Notes under the pieces: model-generated | What the model saw: the letters and a program-made list of their open reading frames with translations, nothing else | The model's database searches: none | Told to the model about the DNA's origin: nothing | Translations under genes and position numbers: made by a program | Assembly (NCBI RefSeq): GCF_024355225.1 | Contig: NZ_VCNH01000008.1 | Location: 3,348,001-3,412,000, forward strand | Direction of reading: 5' to 3' | Length of the DNA: 64,000 nt | From: Roseovarius sp. M141 | Lineage (GTDB): Bacteria; Pseudomonadota; Alphaproteobacteria; Rhodobacterales; Rhodobacteraceae | In this document: positions 10,007 to 19,673 of the stretch, piece after piece | How positions within the stretch are numbered: position 1 is the first letter of the stretch | Layout of the letters: each line of letters opens with the position of its first letter

Positions 10007-11224
10007 CTAGCCCTCCTGCTCCGGCGGCTGGCTGGCTGTACCGGTGACGCGGTAGCTGCGCTGGGGCGCGCGGGCGGCATACAGCGCCTGTTTCAGCCCG
10101 GCCAGATCGGTGCGCAGTTCGGACATGCTTTCTTGCCGTCCGGCACTGATTTCCTCCAGAATACGCAGCATTTGCACGTCGATGGACCGCAGGCGCATAC
10201 GGCTTTCGGCATCCAGCCCGGTCTCCTTGGGCACTTCGCGCGCCTCGAGCACATCGATCAGCCGCTCTTGGCCCTCGGCAACGCGGCCCAGCGCGGCGGC
10301 TGTGCTGCCATCGTCATCCATACCGCGCGCCAGCCGATCAACCGCGCCCGCAAGCACCGCCATCTGCTCATCCGCCGCCGTGCGGCTGATGTCCGATTGC
10401 GTCAGCATCTGCTGGAGCGATTCCATCTGCTCGCTCATCTGGTCGACAATGCCGGTCAGCAGCGCCTGCTCGGGGCTGCCCTCTTCGGCGCCAGCGAAAC
10501 CGACGCGCGTGATGGTCGTCATCCACTCCTCAAGCTCGCGGTAGAACCGGTTCTGGCCATGGCTTGCAAACAGTTCCAGCAGGCCGACGATCAGCGATCC
10601 GGCAAGGCCCAGCAGGGACGAGGCAAAGGCGACGCCCATCCCGCCCAGCTGCGACTGAAGACCGGTCATCAGCCGGGTGAACACCTCGACCCCGCCTTCG
10701 CCCTCTTGCGGGGCAAGGCCCCTGATCGTCTCGACCAGCGCGGGAACGGTCGTGGCAAGGCCATAGAATGTCCCCAGAAGGCCCAGGAAAATAAGGACGT
10801 TGACAATATAGCGCGTGATCTCGCGCGCCTCGTCGATGCGCTGCGCGACCATGTCCTGCATCGAGCGGGCCGACGATTGCGAGATTTGCATCCGCTTGCT
10901 GCGCTGACGCAGCAGCGTCGCCAAGGGGGCCAGCAGCAGGGGCGGCGTCGACAGCTCGTGCCCCTTTGCGTCGCTGGCGAACCCTTCAAGCCAGCGGGCT
11001 GATCCGACCAGTTGAAACACCTGCCAGAAACACGCGACCACGCCGATCAGGAACACGAAAAAGATGAAACCGTTCAGATACGGGTTCGCCTCGAACACTG
11101 GCAGCACGCGGGGCAACGCCATGAACGCGCCAAGGCCAGCCAACCCCAGCACCAGGAACATGATGACGACCTGGCGCCACGGCTGGGAAAATTGCGGCTC
11201 GACCTCGCGGTCCGGCTGGTCCAT
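10007..11224 (-). CDS. MotA/TolQ/ExbB-family proton channel protein
   Basis: A 405-residue membrane protein with predicted helices near residues 17-38, 47-68, 138-160 and 195-218. The segment ILVN/FLGLLGTFYGLATTV and the later GMGVAFASSLLGLAGSLIVG match the two signature helices of the MotA/TolQ/ExbB family. The C-terminal 150 residues are charged and coiled-coil-like, unlike TolQ or ExbB. It precedes the OmpA-type partner by 3 bases. Overall architecture resembles ZorAB motors, but no ZorC/D/E or other effector gene is nearby, so a cell-envelope role is more likely. Confidence 0.82.
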   Translation of the reverse strand: MDQPDREVEPQFSQPWRQVVIMFLVLGLAGLGAFMALPRVLPVFEANPYLNGFIFFVFLIGVVACFWQVFQLVGSARWLEGFASDAKGHELSTPPLLLAPLATLLRQRSKRMQISQSSARSMQDMVAQRIDEAREITRYIVNVLIFLGLLGTFYGLATTVPALVETIRGLAPQEGEGGVEVFTRLMTGLQSQLGGMGVAFASSLLGLAGSLIVGLLELFASHGQNRFYRELEEWMTTITRVGFAGAEEGSPEQALLTGIVDQMSEQMESLQQMLTQSDISRTAADEQMAVLAGAVDRLARGMDDDGSTAAALGRVAEGQERLIDVLEAREVPKETGLDAESRMRLRSIDVQMLRILEEISAGRQESMSELRTDLAGLKQALYAARAPQRSYRVTGTASQPPEQEG

Positions 11225-11290
11225 CTGGACGCTCCCGACACTGTTTCGTTTCGCCGCACCCTACGCGGATCACCGCGCGGGGCCAAGCCG

Positions 11291-11821
11291 TTAAGCGCAA
11301 AGCCCCCGTACCCGGGCGGCCAGCCACTCAAGGTCGACGTCGCTGATGCCCAGATCGGTCAGATGCGCGGCAGTATTGAACAAATATTCGGTATTTGCGC
11401 CCCTGTCGCCCACCGCATGGGCGATGATGCGGGCCTGCTCCTCCAGCGGAAGTGCGCCGCAATACTGGACGTGATGAGCGTCGATGACATACGTCACCGC
11501 CTCGACCTTGCGGCCATCAGCCAGCCGGATATCCAGCATGCGTTCCAGATAGGCCGACGAAATCAGCTCGCGCGCGCGCAGATATTCCAGCGTCTCGTCT
11601 TCCTGCCCCTCGGCCACGGCCATCGCGACGCCCTGGCATTGGGCGCCGTGGCTCTCGTCCAGTGCCAGCACCAGCCCCGGCGCCTCGATGGTTCCGCGAT
11701 GGTGGATCGAGCGCATGCAAAAGCTGCGCGCATAATCGGGCAATGTCGCGATCTGCTGATACGCCACATCAAAGCCGGGGTTCCATACCAGCGATCCATA
11801 GCCGAAAACCCACATCGTCAT
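11291..11821 (-). CDS. chaC: glutathione-specific gamma-glutamylcyclotransferase
   Basis: A 176-residue ChaC-family enzyme that cleaves glutathione to 5-oxoproline and Cys-Gly. The N-terminus MTMWVFGYGSLVWNPGF contains the diagnostic YGSL substrate-binding loop. The RSIHHRGT segment and GVAMAVAE/DETLEYLRARE region (with the catalytic glutamate expected in the latter) complete the fold. The frame is open further upstream to 12211, but conservation begins at this ATG. It lies convergent to nothing and is divergent from the DUF2125 gene (66 bases). Size matches the short bacterial ChaC type. Confidence 0.9.
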   Translation of the reverse strand: MTMWVFGYGSLVWNPGFDVAYQQIATLPDYARSFCMRSIHHRGTIEAPGLVLALDESHGAQCQGVAMAVAEGQEDETLEYLRARELISSAYLERMLDIRLADGRKVEAVTYVIDAHHVQYCGALPLEEQARIIAHAVGDRGANTEYLFNTAAHLTDLGISDVDLEWLAARVRGLCA

Positions 11822-11887
11822 TGCCAAGTCCCTCTTGCCATTTAGATCTATAAACACGATTGGACGAGGGCGCGAAAGGGGTTGATC

Positions 11888-12904
11888 ATGCGGATATTGC
11901 TGGCAATCGTCATCACACTGGCGGCAGCGTGGGCCGGATACTGGTTTATCGGGTCGGCTGCGATGCGGTCGGGACTGGCCGAATGGTTCGATGCGCGCCG
12001 GGCCGAAGGATGGGTGGCAGAGTATGGCGACCTGTCCGTGCAGGGGTTTCCCAACCGGTTCGACACGACGCTCACGGAACTGGAACTTGCCGATCCGACA
12101 TCGGGGCTGGGTTGGCAGGCGCCGTTTTTTCAGGTGCTGACGCTCAGCTATACGCCGAACCACCTCATCGCCGTGTGGCCGAAGGAACAGCAGTTGCGCA
12201 CGCCCTTGCACAGTTACGCGCTGAACAATCAGGACATGCGCGCCTCACTGGTGCTTGCCCCCAGCACGGCACTCGCACCCCAGCGCATCACGCTGACGGC
12301 CAAGGGTATCGCCCTGACGCCCGATGATGGCAGCGGCGCGCTGTCAGCTGCAACCCTACGCCTGGCAGGCGAGCGGACCGAGGACGCCATCGGGACCGGT
12401 CATGCACGCTATCATCTGGGGTTGGCGGCCGACGGCGTGGCCCTGCCTGCTCCAATCATGGCGCAAATCGATACGGCGGGCGCCCTGCCACGCGTGATCG
12501 ATACGGTCATGACCGATGCCACGGTGGATTTCGACGTGCCGTGGGACCGCAGCGCACTGGAAGAGGCGCGCCCCCAGCCCACACGCATCACCATCAAGAA
12601 CGCCCAGATCCGCTGGGGCGCCATGACCCTTGCCGCGTCGGGCGTGCTGGCTGTGGATCTGGGGGGGCGGCCGGACGGAACGCTGACACTCACCGCGCGC
12701 AACTGGCGTCAGATGCTGGACGCGGCGACGCGAGCGGGGGCGCTGACACCCGACATGGCAGATACAACCGAACGGGCGCTGTCGGTCATGTCCAACATGG
12801 GTCAAGACCCGAAATCGCTGGAGGTGCCATTGCGGCTTGCCGGCGGGCGCATCTGGATCGGTCCGCTGCCGATCGGCCCAGCGCCCATTCTGCGCCTGCG
12901 TTAA
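11888..12904 (+). CDS. DUF2125 domain protein, membrane-anchored
   Basis: A 338-residue protein with an N-terminal signal-anchor (MRILLAIVITLAAAWAGYW) and a long periplasmic part rich in beta-prone segments. The stretch GDLSVQGFPNRFDTTLTEL is the signature I associate with the DUF2125 family found mainly in Alphaproteobacteria; its function is unknown. I chose the ATG at 11888 over a TTG two codons upstream because AAAGGGG lies at suitable distance. It converges on the extensin-like gene with a one-base gap. Confidence 0.78.
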   Translation: MRILLAIVITLAAAWAGYWFIGSAAMRSGLAEWFDARRAEGWVAEYGDLSVQGFPNRFDTTLTELELADPTSGLGWQAPFFQVLTLSYTPNHLIAVWPKEQQLRTPLHSYALNNQDMRASLVLAPSTALAPQRITLTAKGIALTPDDGSGALSAATLRLAGERTEDAIGTGHARYHLGLAADGVALPAPIMAQIDTAGALPRVIDTVMTDATVDFDVPWDRSALEEARPQPTRITIKNAQIRWGAMTLAASGVLAVDLGGRPDGTLTLTARNWRQMLDAATRAGALTPDMADTTERALSVMSNMGQDPKSLEVPLRLAGGRIWIGPLPIGPAPILRLR

Positions 12905-12905
12905 A

Positions 12906-13811
12906 TCAGCGGCAATAACTGCCTTTGCGATAGCGCGCGGTATCAAAATGGAAATGATCGCGGTGAAACCTGTCGGACTCGGGGCCCAGCACCGTGCCGA
13001 ACGGCCCACAGGCCGAGCGGTGCATTTTCCTCAGCATACGACCCTTTTTACCGCTGCCCCAATCATTCAGCACCGAAATCGTCCGCCCATCGCGCAACTG
13101 AAACGCGGCGATGTCTATCGCGTGCCCCTTGCCATGCTCGGAAATCTTGGCGCCCTTTCGGTTGTTACGCGTGCGGCAAGAGTAATGTGCCGCCACGCGC
13201 AATTGGGCGACGCCGCCGCCATACCCACCGACCGCAGGCGCCATGCCCTGTTGCATCCAGGCCTTGATCGTGCGGGCGGTCTGGCAATCCATGAGGGCGT
13301 GCTGGCTGAGGGCCACGCCGCCGATGCTGCGTATCTTGACCGCGTTGTCGATACCGCAGCCCGAGATCCGGCCCGGCACGTGCCCGACCTCCTCGCCCTG
13401 AATGGCCATGTCACCGCAGACGGCGCCGCGCGCGAGTTTTCTCTTTCGCTCCTGCGCCTTGCGGCCAATGCCCAAGGGGCGCAGCAACGGGCGCAAGGAG
13501 GCCATCAGCCCGCCCCGCGCAGAGGGCTGCTGAATCCGGGGGCGGTGCTGCCCGGCCCCCTCGCCCGTCTGGCGCGCCGGGGCGGGTGCCTGAACCGGCG
13601 CCGGGCTGCGGACCGTGATCTGGGTCAGATCCGCAGGGCGCGCCACGGGTCGGGTGGGCGTATACAGCGCGCGGGCAGGCGCTACCGGTTGCGGCTGTTC
13701 CGTCTCCAGTATCGCAGGCCGGACAATGGGACGCAGGGACGTATCAGGCGCGTCGGCAAATACGGCGCCCGAGGCGACGAGCAGCGCCACCAAGGGCGCG
13801 GCCCGCCTCAT
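12906..13811 (-). CDS. extensin-like C-terminal domain protein, exported
   Basis: A 301-residue protein with a signal peptide ([19 protein letters not shown]), a Pro/Arg/Ala-rich linker to about residue 130, and a C-terminal extensin-like domain. That domain shows conserved cysteines and the metal-peptidase-like motifs SEHGKGHAIDIAAF and HRDHFHFD, which resemble the D-Ala-D-Ala carboxypeptidase (VanY/LAS) fold. A role in cell-wall processing is plausible but not shown. It is the third gene of the minus-strand hisC-tyrA unit: its ATG overlaps the tyrA stop by four bases. Confidence 0.85.
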   Translation of the reverse strand: MRRAAPLVALLVASGAVFADAPDTSLRPIVRPAILETEQPQPVAPARALYTPTRPVARPADLTQITVRSPAPVQAPAPARQTGEGAGQHRPRIQQPSARGGLMASLRPLLRPLGIGRKAQERKRKLARGAVCGDMAIQGEEVGHVPGRISGCGIDNAVKIRSIGGVALSQHALMDCQTARTIKAWMQQGMAPAVGGYGGGVAQLRVAAHYSCRTRNNRKGAKISEHGKGHAIDIAAFQLRDGRTISVLNDWGSGKKGRMLRKMHRSACGPFGTVLGPESDRFHRDHFHFDTARYRKGSYCR

Positions 13812-14731
13812 CCGCCCCGCGTCCGGGTCCGGCCGAAATCAGGCGCGTCGGTGTCCTGCCCTGCCTCGATGATGCCGCGCCGGATGGCGCGGGTGCGGGT
13901 GAAATAATCGTGCAGATGGTCGCCGTCACCGGTGCGGATCGCACGTTGCAGCGCAAACAACTCCTCGGTGAAGCGGCCCAGAATCTCCAGCGTCGCCTCG
14001 CGGTTGTTCAGGAACACGTCGCGCCACATTGTCGGATCGCTGGCGGCAATCCGGGTGAAGTCGCGGAAACCGGCGGCGGAATACTTGATGACTTCGCTAT
14101 CGGTCACGCGGCGCAGATCATCGGCGACGCCGACCATCGTATAGGCGATGAGGTGCGGCGTGTGGCTGGTCACGGCCAGCACCAGATCATGGTGATCGGC
14201 GTCCATCTCATCGGTCTGCGCGCCGATGCCCCTCCAAAGCGCCTCGAGCCGGTCCACGGCGGTGCGGTCTGCGCCCTCCTGCGGCACGATCAGGCACCAG
14301 CGATTGTCGAACAGCTCGGCATAGCCCGCGCGCGGACCGGAATGTTCGGTGCCGGCAAGGGGATGCGCCGGGACAAAATGGACCCCCTCGGGCAGATGCG
14401 GCGCGACAGCGTCGATCACCGACCGCTTGACCGAGCCGACATCGCTGACCGTGGCGCCGCGCTTGAGGTAGGGGGCGATTTCGGCGGCAACATCGCCCAT
14501 GACGCCGACCGGGACGCACAGAACGATCAGATCGGCGCCCTCAACGGCGGCGGCGGCGCTCTCCTCGATCCGGTCACACAGCCCGATCTCGCGCGCAGTC
14601 GCGCGCGTCTGGGCTGAGCGGGCATAGCCGACCACCTCGCCCGCAAGGCCCGCGCGGCGGATCGCCAGCGACATGGACCCGGCGATCAGCCCAAGGCCGA
14701 TCAGCGCGATGCGGTCATAGATCACACTCAT
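13808..14731 (-). CDS. tyrA: prephenate/arogenate dehydrogenase
   Basis: A 307-residue NAD(P)-dependent enzyme of tyrosine synthesis that oxidatively decarboxylates prephenate or arogenate. The N-terminal Rossmann motif [19 protein letters not shown] is followed by VGYARS and later the substrate-binding [11 protein letters not shown] and SHTPHLIAY segments. The start MSVIYDR (14731) overlaps the hisC stop as ATGA; the frame is open upstream but without conserved sequence. Sequence alone does not settle whether prephenate (TyrA) or arogenate (TyrC) is preferred. Adjacency to hisC suits an aromatic-amino-acid role. Confidence 0.93.
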   Translation of the reverse strand: MSVIYDRIALIGLGLIAGSMSLAIRRAGLAGEVVGYARSAQTRATAREIGLCDRIEESAAAAVEGADLIVLCVPVGVMGDVAAEIAPYLKRGATVSDVGSVKRSVIDAVAPHLPEGVHFVPAHPLAGTEHSGPRAGYAELFDNRWCLIVPQEGADRTAVDRLEALWRGIGAQTDEMDADHHDLVLAVTSHTPHLIAYTMVGVADDLRRVTDSEVIKYSAAGFRDFTRIAASDPTMWRDVFLNNREATLEILGRFTEELFALQRAIRTGDGDHLHDYFTRTRAIRRGIIEAGQDTDAPDFGRTRTRGG

Positions 14732-15813
14732 CGCGCGGTGGCCATGAATTGCCCCACCGCATGGGCCACACGGCGGCAGCTGGCCTCGTCCCCGACGGTG
14801 ATGCGCAGGCAATTGGGCAGGTTGTACCCGGCGACGCGGCGCACGATCAGCCCTTCGGATTTCAGATGCTCGTCACAGGCCTCGGCCTCGGCCTGATTGG
14901 CGAAACGGGCCAGGATGAAATTACCCAGCGAGGTGTCGGACGGCACGCCATGTTCGCCCAGCGCCTCGGCCAGCCAAGCACGCCAGCGGGTGTTGTCGGC
15001 CCGGCATTTCCCGGCCCAGGCGGTGTCGCGCACGGCGGCCTCGGCAGCGGCCAGCGCTGCTGTCGACAGGTTGAACGGCCCGCGCACCCGCTCCAGCACC
15101 GCGATGACGTGAGCGGGGCAATAGGCCCAGCCGATGCGCAGCCCGCCAAGGCCATAGAGCTTGGAAAAGGTGCGCGTCATCACGACGTTCTGGCGCGCCT
15201 CGACCAACGAGGCGCCGCCATCGTAGCCGTCGACATATTCCGCATAGGCACCATCCAGAACCAGCAGGACATGATCGGGCAGACCGGCGGCAAGACGGGC
15301 AACCTCGCCCTCACCGATCATCGTGCCGGTGGGATTGTTGGGGTTGGCAATGAACACCAGCTTCGTCGCATCCGTGCAGGCGGCGAGGATCGCATCGACA
15401 TCCGTAACGCGCTCGCGCTCGGGCACCTCGACGGGAGTGGCGCCGTTGGCCAGCGTGCTGATCCGGTACATGCCAAAGCCGTGTTCGGTATGAATTACCT
15501 CATCGCCCGGTCCGGCATAGGCTTGGCACAGGAACGAAATGATCTCGTCGCTGCCCGAACCGCACAGGATACGCTCGGGGTCCAGCCCATGCACTTCGCC
15601 GATGGCGGTGCGCAGTTCGCCGTGGTCCGAGGACGGGTAGCGGTGCAGGTGGTAGGACGCCTTGCGAAACGCCTCCTTGGCGGCGTCGCTGGGGCCAAAG
15701 GGGTTTTCGTTCGAGCTGAGCTTGACCGCGTTGGCGATGCCCGGCAGATGCGCCACCCCGCCCTGATAAAGCGTGATGTCCATAATTCCTGGCTGCGGCG
15801 TGATGTTGCTCAT
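14728..15813 (-). CDS. hisC: histidinol-phosphate aminotransferase
   Basis: A 361-residue PLP-dependent fold-I aminotransferase. Visible features are [11 protein letters not shown], the [12 protein letters not shown] substrate loop, [10 protein letters not shown], the PLP-lysine motif [15 protein letters not shown], and NCLRITVG near the end. These identify the HisC branch, which in many Alphaproteobacteria also serves phenylalanine/tyrosine synthesis. It is the first gene of a translationally coupled minus-strand operon with tyrA. A second HisC-like gene sits at 19674-20774, so labour may be divided. Confidence 0.93.
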   Translation of the reverse strand: MSNITPQPGIMDITLYQGGVAHLPGIANAVKLSSNENPFGPSDAAKEAFRKASYHLHRYPSSDHGELRTAIGEVHGLDPERILCGSGSDEIISFLCQAYAGPGDEVIHTEHGFGMYRISTLANGATPVEVPERERVTDVDAILAACTDATKLVFIANPNNPTGTMIGEGEVARLAAGLPDHVLLVLDGAYAEYVDGYDGGASLVEARQNVVMTRTFSKLYGLGGLRIGWAYCPAHVIAVLERVRGPFNLSTAALAAAEAAVRDTAWAGKCRADNTRWRAWLAEALGEHGVPSDTSLGNFILARFANQAEAEACDEHLKSEGLIVRRVAGYNLPNCLRITVGDEASCRRVAHAVGQFMATAR

Positions 15814-15874
15814 GTGTCCCCCCCATCGAACAGGGACGTTTTAGCCACCGTGCCGCACCTTGACCAGCACCAAT

Positions 15875-15906
15875 AAAAAGGGCCGCCCCGGTTTCCCGGC
15901 GCGACC
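15875..15906 (-). terminator. intrinsic terminator after rpsD
   Basis: On the minus strand an 11-base stem with one mismatch and one G-T pair closes a GAAA tetraloop and is followed at once by CTTTTTA. It lies 37 bases after the rpsD stop and ahead of hisC, so it should separate the ribosomal-protein transcript from the hisC operon. Confidence 0.85.
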
Positions 15907-15942
15907 CCTGCGCTGTGGCAAATGTGCAGAAAAAGCGGTGCT

Positions 15943-16563
15943 TTAGTTCTGCGCGTAAAATTCGATCACGAGGTTGGGTTCCATCACCACCGCGTAGGGC
16001 ACATCCGTCAGGCCCGGCGTGCGTACGAAGGTCGCCTTCATTTTCGAGTGATCGGCGTCGATGTAGTCAGGCACGTCACGCTCGGCCAGTTGAGTGGCCT
16101 CGAGAAGGACGGCCATCTGCTTGGACTGGTCGCGGACCTCGATCACGTCACCCTCTTTCACGCGGTAGGAGGGGATGTTGACGCGCTTGCCGTTCACCAT
16201 GACGTGGCCGTGGTTGACAAACTGGCGCGCGGCAAAAACGGTCGGGACGAACTTTGCACGGTAGACAACGGCGTCCAGACGACGCTCGAGCAGGCCGATC
16301 AGGTTCTCGCCGGTGTCACCCTTGACGCGGGCGGCCTCGATGTAGACGCGCTTGAACTGCTTTTCGGTCAGGTCGCCGTAATAGCCCTTGAGCTTTTGCT
16401 TGGCGCGCAGCTGAAGGCCGAAATCGGAAATCTTCGCCTTGCGGCGCTGGCCGTGCTGACCGGGGCCATATTCACGACGATTGACGGGGGATTTGGGGCG
16501 GCCCCAGATATTTTCGCCCATGCGGCGGTCGAGTTTGTACTTGGCAGACGTGCGTTTTGTCAC
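15943..16563 (-). CDS. rpsD: 30S ribosomal protein S4
   Basis: A 206-residue primary 16S rRNA-binding protein and regulator. The N-terminal domain contains [16 protein letters not shown] and [10 protein letters not shown]; the S4 RNA-binding domain lies around [27 protein letters not shown]. It starts at GTG (TKRTSAKYK follows). It stands alone on the minus strand, ended by a strong terminator, and is divergent from smpB across 241 bases. Length and motifs are standard. Confidence 0.98.
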   Translation of the reverse strand: MTKRTSAKYKLDRRMGENIWGRPKSPVNRREYGPGQHGQRRKAKISDFGLQLRAKQKLKGYYGDLTEKQFKRVYIEAARVKGDTGENLIGLLERRLDAVVYRAKFVPTVFAARQFVNHGHVMVNGKRVNIPSYRVKEGDVIEVRDQSKQMAVLLEATQLAERDVPDYIDADHSKMKATFVRTPGLTDVPYAVVMEPNLVIEFYAQN

Positions 16564-16714
16564 GGCTGATCTCCTTCTTTACGTTGCGAAGGGCGTTGTC
16601 CTTTGGAAAATCCCGACAGGCATCCCCTTGCGGGGGCCACCAACACCAATGAAGCCGCGCTTATATCCAGGATCGGGGCAGAGTCAACGGGCGCTGCGCC
16701 AAAAGAGATTCAGG

Positions 16715-16750
16715 GCCTCCGGCGGGGATATTTCAGGCAAGAAGAAAAGA
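16715..16750 (-). repeat. dispersed intergenic motif, copy 1
   Basis: On the minus strand this reads TTCTTCTTGC, then CTGAAATATCCCC, then GCCGGAGG. The same string with few changes recurs downstream of prpE (30599-30628), and its second half is found at 51107-51122. It lies between rpsD and smpB, outside genes. It may be a lineage-specific intergenic repeat. Confidence 0.55.
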
Positions 16751-16804
16751 CGAACCGCGCGCCTTTGGCTGGACTTGGGCGCAGGGCATGATTAGATCGC
16801 CTGC

Positions 16805-17281
16805 ATGGCAAAGACCGATGAGAACAAGAATTACAAGGTGATCGCCGAAAACCGGCGCGCGCGGTATGATTACGCGATCGAGGACGATATCGAATGCGGT
16901 GTCATCCTTGAGGGGTCCGAGGTGAAGTCGCTGCGCGAAGGTGGCGCCAACATTGCCGAGAGTTATGCAAGCGTCGAGGATGGCGAGCTGTTTCTGGTGA
17001 ACAGCTATATCGCGCCCTACAAGCAGGCCAAGACCTTTGGCCACGAGGAAAAACGGCGGCGCAAGCTGCTGGTATCCCGGCGCGAAATGGCGCGGCTGTG
17101 GTCCGACACACAGCGCAAGGGTATGACCCTGGTGCCGCTGGTGATGTATTTCAATCATCGCGGGCTGGCCAAGCTGAAGATCGGTATCGCCAAGGGCAAG
17201 AAGAATCACGACAAGCGCGAGAGTGAAGCCAAGCGCGACTGGGGCCGTCAGAAGCAGCGCCTGCTGAAGGACCATCGTTGA
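16805..17281 (+). CDS. smpB: SsrA-binding protein SmpB
   Basis: A 158-residue protein that binds tmRNA and delivers it to stalled ribosomes for trans-translation. The signatures [27 protein letters not shown] and [16 protein letters not shown] are those of SmpB, and the C-terminal tail is basic ([15 protein letters not shown]) as expected for ribosome entry. The stop TGA overlaps the ATG of the following small membrane-protein gene, suggesting coupled translation. Confidence 0.97.
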   Translation: MAKTDENKNYKVIAENRRARYDYAIEDDIECGVILEGSEVKSLREGGANIAESYASVEDGELFLVNSYIAPYKQAKTFGHEEKRRRKLLVSRREMARLWSDTQRKGMTLVPLVMYFNHRGLAKLKIGIAKGKKNHDKRESEAKRDWGRQKQRLLKDHR

Positions 17282-17529
17282 TGGAGCTGCTGGCCGCCAT
17301 GTTTTGCGGCGCCGTCGGCAGCGTTGCATTGGGCGCGCGGCCCCTTGGGCGGGTTCTGGCAACCGGGCTGGGGATCGTCGCGGGCGGGTCTGCGTGGTAT
17401 CTGCTGACGCTGATCGGGCCGGGCCTGAAGGCCGGGCCGCTGGTTCTGGTGCATGCGGTGGCGGGCGGCGCGATGGGCGCGGCACTGGTTGCGGTCGGCG
17501 GGCTGGCGCGCCGGCGTCTGGGCAGGTGA
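17281..17529 (+). CDS. small hydrophobic membrane protein
   Basis: An 82-residue protein with two or three hydrophobic segments rich in Gly and Ala ([57 protein letters not shown]) and a basic tail (RRRLGR). Its ATG overlaps the smpB stop as TGATG, which supports translation. I do not recognise a family. It could be a lineage-specific small membrane protein; a non-coding frame cannot be fully excluded in GC-rich DNA. Confidence 0.55.
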   Translation: MELLAAMFCGAVGSVALGARPLGRVLATGLGIVAGGSAWYLLTLIGPGLKAGPLVLVHAVAGGAMGAALVAVGGLARRRLGR

Positions 17530-17589
17530 CACGCTTGCCTTGACTGCAGGCCGGTTGTAGGCAGGATGCGGGTAAAACGAGGGTATATC

Positions 17590-18447
17590 ATGGCTGAGGA
17601 CGATCCGGGAATTCTGGTCTCGACCGCGTGGCTGGCCGCGCATCTCAAGGATCCCGATCTGCGGATACTTGATGCAACGATGTTCCTGCCGGGCGCAGGG
17701 CGCGATGCGCATGGCGAATACGAGGCCGCGCACATTCCCGGCGCACGGTTCTTCGACATCGACGACATCAGCGATAGCCGCTCGGATTTGCCGCACATGG
17801 CGCCGACGACGGAAAAGTTCATGTCGCGGCTGCGCGCCATGGGTGTCGGTGACGGGCATCAGGTGGTGGTCTATGACGCGCATGGGCTGTTTTCCGCCGC
17901 GCGTGTCTGGTGGCTGTTCCGCCTCATGGGCCAGCGCCACATCGCCGTGCTGGATGGCGGGCTGCCCAAGTGGCTGGCCGAGGGCCACCCGGTCGAGGAC
18001 ATGGCCCCCATCGTGCGCGACCGACATATGACGGTGCGGCGCCAGAACCAGATGGTCAAGGACGTCACGCAGGTCGCCGCCGCGTCCAAGCTGGGCGACC
18101 ACACCATTCTGGATGCGCGCGCAGCCGAGCGGTTCCGCGGCGACGCGCCCGAACCCCGCGAGGGGCTGCGCAAGGGGCATATCCCCGGATCGCGCAGCGT
18201 GCCCTATGCCGATCTGCTGAACGCGGATGGCACCATGAAGGACGCCGCAGACCTGCGCGCCGTCTTTGACCGCGCCGGGGCGGACCTGTCAAAGCCTGTC
18301 ATCACCACCTGCGGGTCGGGCACCACGGCGGCGATCATCAACCTCGCGCTGGAGCGGATCGGTGTGATGGATCATGCGCTCTATGACGGATCGTGGGCAG
18401 AATGGGGTGCCTTTCCGACAGTTCCGGTTGCGACCGGCGACGCCTGA
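17590..18447 (+). CDS. sseA: 3-mercaptopyruvate/thiosulfate sulfurtransferase
   Basis: A 285-residue two-rhodanese-domain enzyme that moves sulfur from 3-mercaptopyruvate to an acceptor. The inactive N-terminal rhodanese domain includes HIPGARFFDIDDISD; the C-terminal domain has the active-site loop CGSGTTA with the catalytic cysteine near residue 238, which is closer to mercaptopyruvate sulfurtransferases than to CRKGVT-type thiosulfate enzymes. I prefer the ATG at 17590 (behind CGAGGG) to one eight codons upstream. The next gene starts one base after its stop. Confidence 0.92.
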   Translation: MAEDDPGILVSTAWLAAHLKDPDLRILDATMFLPGAGRDAHGEYEAAHIPGARFFDIDDISDSRSDLPHMAPTTEKFMSRLRAMGVGDGHQVVVYDAHGLFSAARVWWLFRLMGQRHIAVLDGGLPKWLAEGHPVEDMAPIVRDRHMTVRRQNQMVKDVTQVAAASKLGDHTILDARAAERFRGDAPEPREGLRKGHIPGSRSVPYADLLNADGTMKDAADLRAVFDRAGADLSKPVITTCGSGTTAAIINLALERIGVMDHALYDGSWAEWGAFPTVPVATGDA

Positions 18448-18448
18448 C

Positions 18449-19633
18449 ATGCTGCACCTGCTGGCGTCGCAGGCCGCTGACCCGATCCTTCGGTTGATGG
18501 CGCAGTTGGCTGGCGACACCCGCGCGCACAAGATTGATCTGGGCGTCGGCGTCTACAAGGACGCCGCTGGCGCGACCCCGATCATGCGCAGCGTCAAAGA
18601 GGCCGAGAACCAGTTGTGGCAGGCTGAGAACAGCAAGACCTACGTTGCGCTGGCGGGTGATCCCGCATTTCTGGACGCGATGCAGCGGCTGGTGCTGGGC
18701 GAAGGATTTCCCGCAGGACGCGTGGCGGCCATCGCAACGCCCGGCGGCACCGGGGCGGTGCGGCAGGGGTTCGAGCTGCTGCGCATGGCACGGCCCGGCG
18801 CGCGCGTTTTCGTCACCGATCCGACATGGGCCAACCATCTGAGCATTCTAACCCATCTGGGCATCGAAGCAGTCCCGTTCCGCTATGTCGACCCGGCGAC
18901 GCATGCCGTCGATGTCCAAGGGATGCTGGTCGATCTGGCGCAGTTGCGGGCGGGCGACGTGGTGCTCTTGCATGGGTGCTGCCACAACCCGACAGGCGCC
19001 GACCCCGATATCGAGGGCTGGCGCGCGTTGGCCCAGATCATGAACGCGCGCGGCGCCGTGCCGATGATCGATCTGGCCTATCAGGGGCTCGGCGATGGGC
19101 TGGAGGCGGATGCAGCTGCCGCGCGCGCCATTGCGCAAAGCTGCCCGGTGGTTCTGATCGCCGCCAGTTGTTCCAAGAATTTCGGCATCTACCGCGAGCG
19201 GACGGGCATCCTTATGGCGGTCATGCAAGACGGCACTCTGCGCGATCGCGCCCAAGGCGCGCTGACGCATCTGAACCGACAATGCTATTCCTTTCCGCCA
19301 GATCACGGCGCGCGGCTGGTCACGATGGTGCTGAACGATGACACCTTGCGCGCCGACTGGCAGGCCGAACTGGAGGCGATGCGCACCCGCATGACATCTT
19401 TGCGCGCCCTGCTGGCGCGGGCGCTGGAGGCGGCAACCGGATCGGACCGTTTCGCCTATCTAACGGGCCATCGCGGCATGTTCTCGCGCCTTGGCGTTAC
19501 GCCAGGCCAAGTGGACCGGCTGCGCGATGATCACGCGATCTACATGGCACCGGACGGGCGCATCAACATCGCGGGGCTGCATGCAGACACCGTGGCGCCG
19601 CTGGCCCGTGCGCTGGTGGATGTCGGGATCTGA
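18449..19633 (+). CDS. aromatic/aspartate aminotransferase
   Basis: A 394-residue PLP enzyme of the class I aspartate/tyrosine aminotransferase group. Features include DLGVGVYKD, the substrate loop around LHGCCHNPTGADP, the aspartate in IDLAYQGLGDG, the PLP-lysine motif SCSKNFGIYRERTG, and the C-terminal RINIAGL. It matches the TyrB/AspC dimer subfamily (YKD, SxSKNFGLYxER). It starts one base after sseA and may be co-transcribed with it, linking cysteine transamination to mercaptopyruvate, though aromatic substrates are equally possible. Confidence 0.9.
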   Translation: MLHLLASQAADPILRLMAQLAGDTRAHKIDLGVGVYKDAAGATPIMRSVKEAENQLWQAENSKTYVALAGDPAFLDAMQRLVLGEGFPAGRVAAIATPGGTGAVRQGFELLRMARPGARVFVTDPTWANHLSILTHLGIEAVPFRYVDPATHAVDVQGMLVDLAQLRAGDVVLLHGCCHNPTGADPDIEGWRALAQIMNARGAVPMIDLAYQGLGDGLEADAAAARAIAQSCPVVLIAASCSKNFGIYRERTGILMAVMQDGTLRDRAQGALTHLNRQCYSFPPDHGARLVTMVLNDDTLRADWQAELEAMRTRMTSLRALLARALEAATGSDRFAYLTGHRGMFSRLGVTPGQVDRLRDDHAIYMAPDGRINIAGLHADTVAPLARALVDVGI

Positions 19634-19673
19634 CGCCTTGCACCCGCGCGCGCCATCGCGTTAGTTGGCGCCC

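Noticed and set aside
8243..11224. Zorya anti-phage system
   Set aside because: ZorA/ZorB-like architecture is present, but no ZorC, ZorD or ZorE gene is nearby and the neighbours are housekeeping genes.
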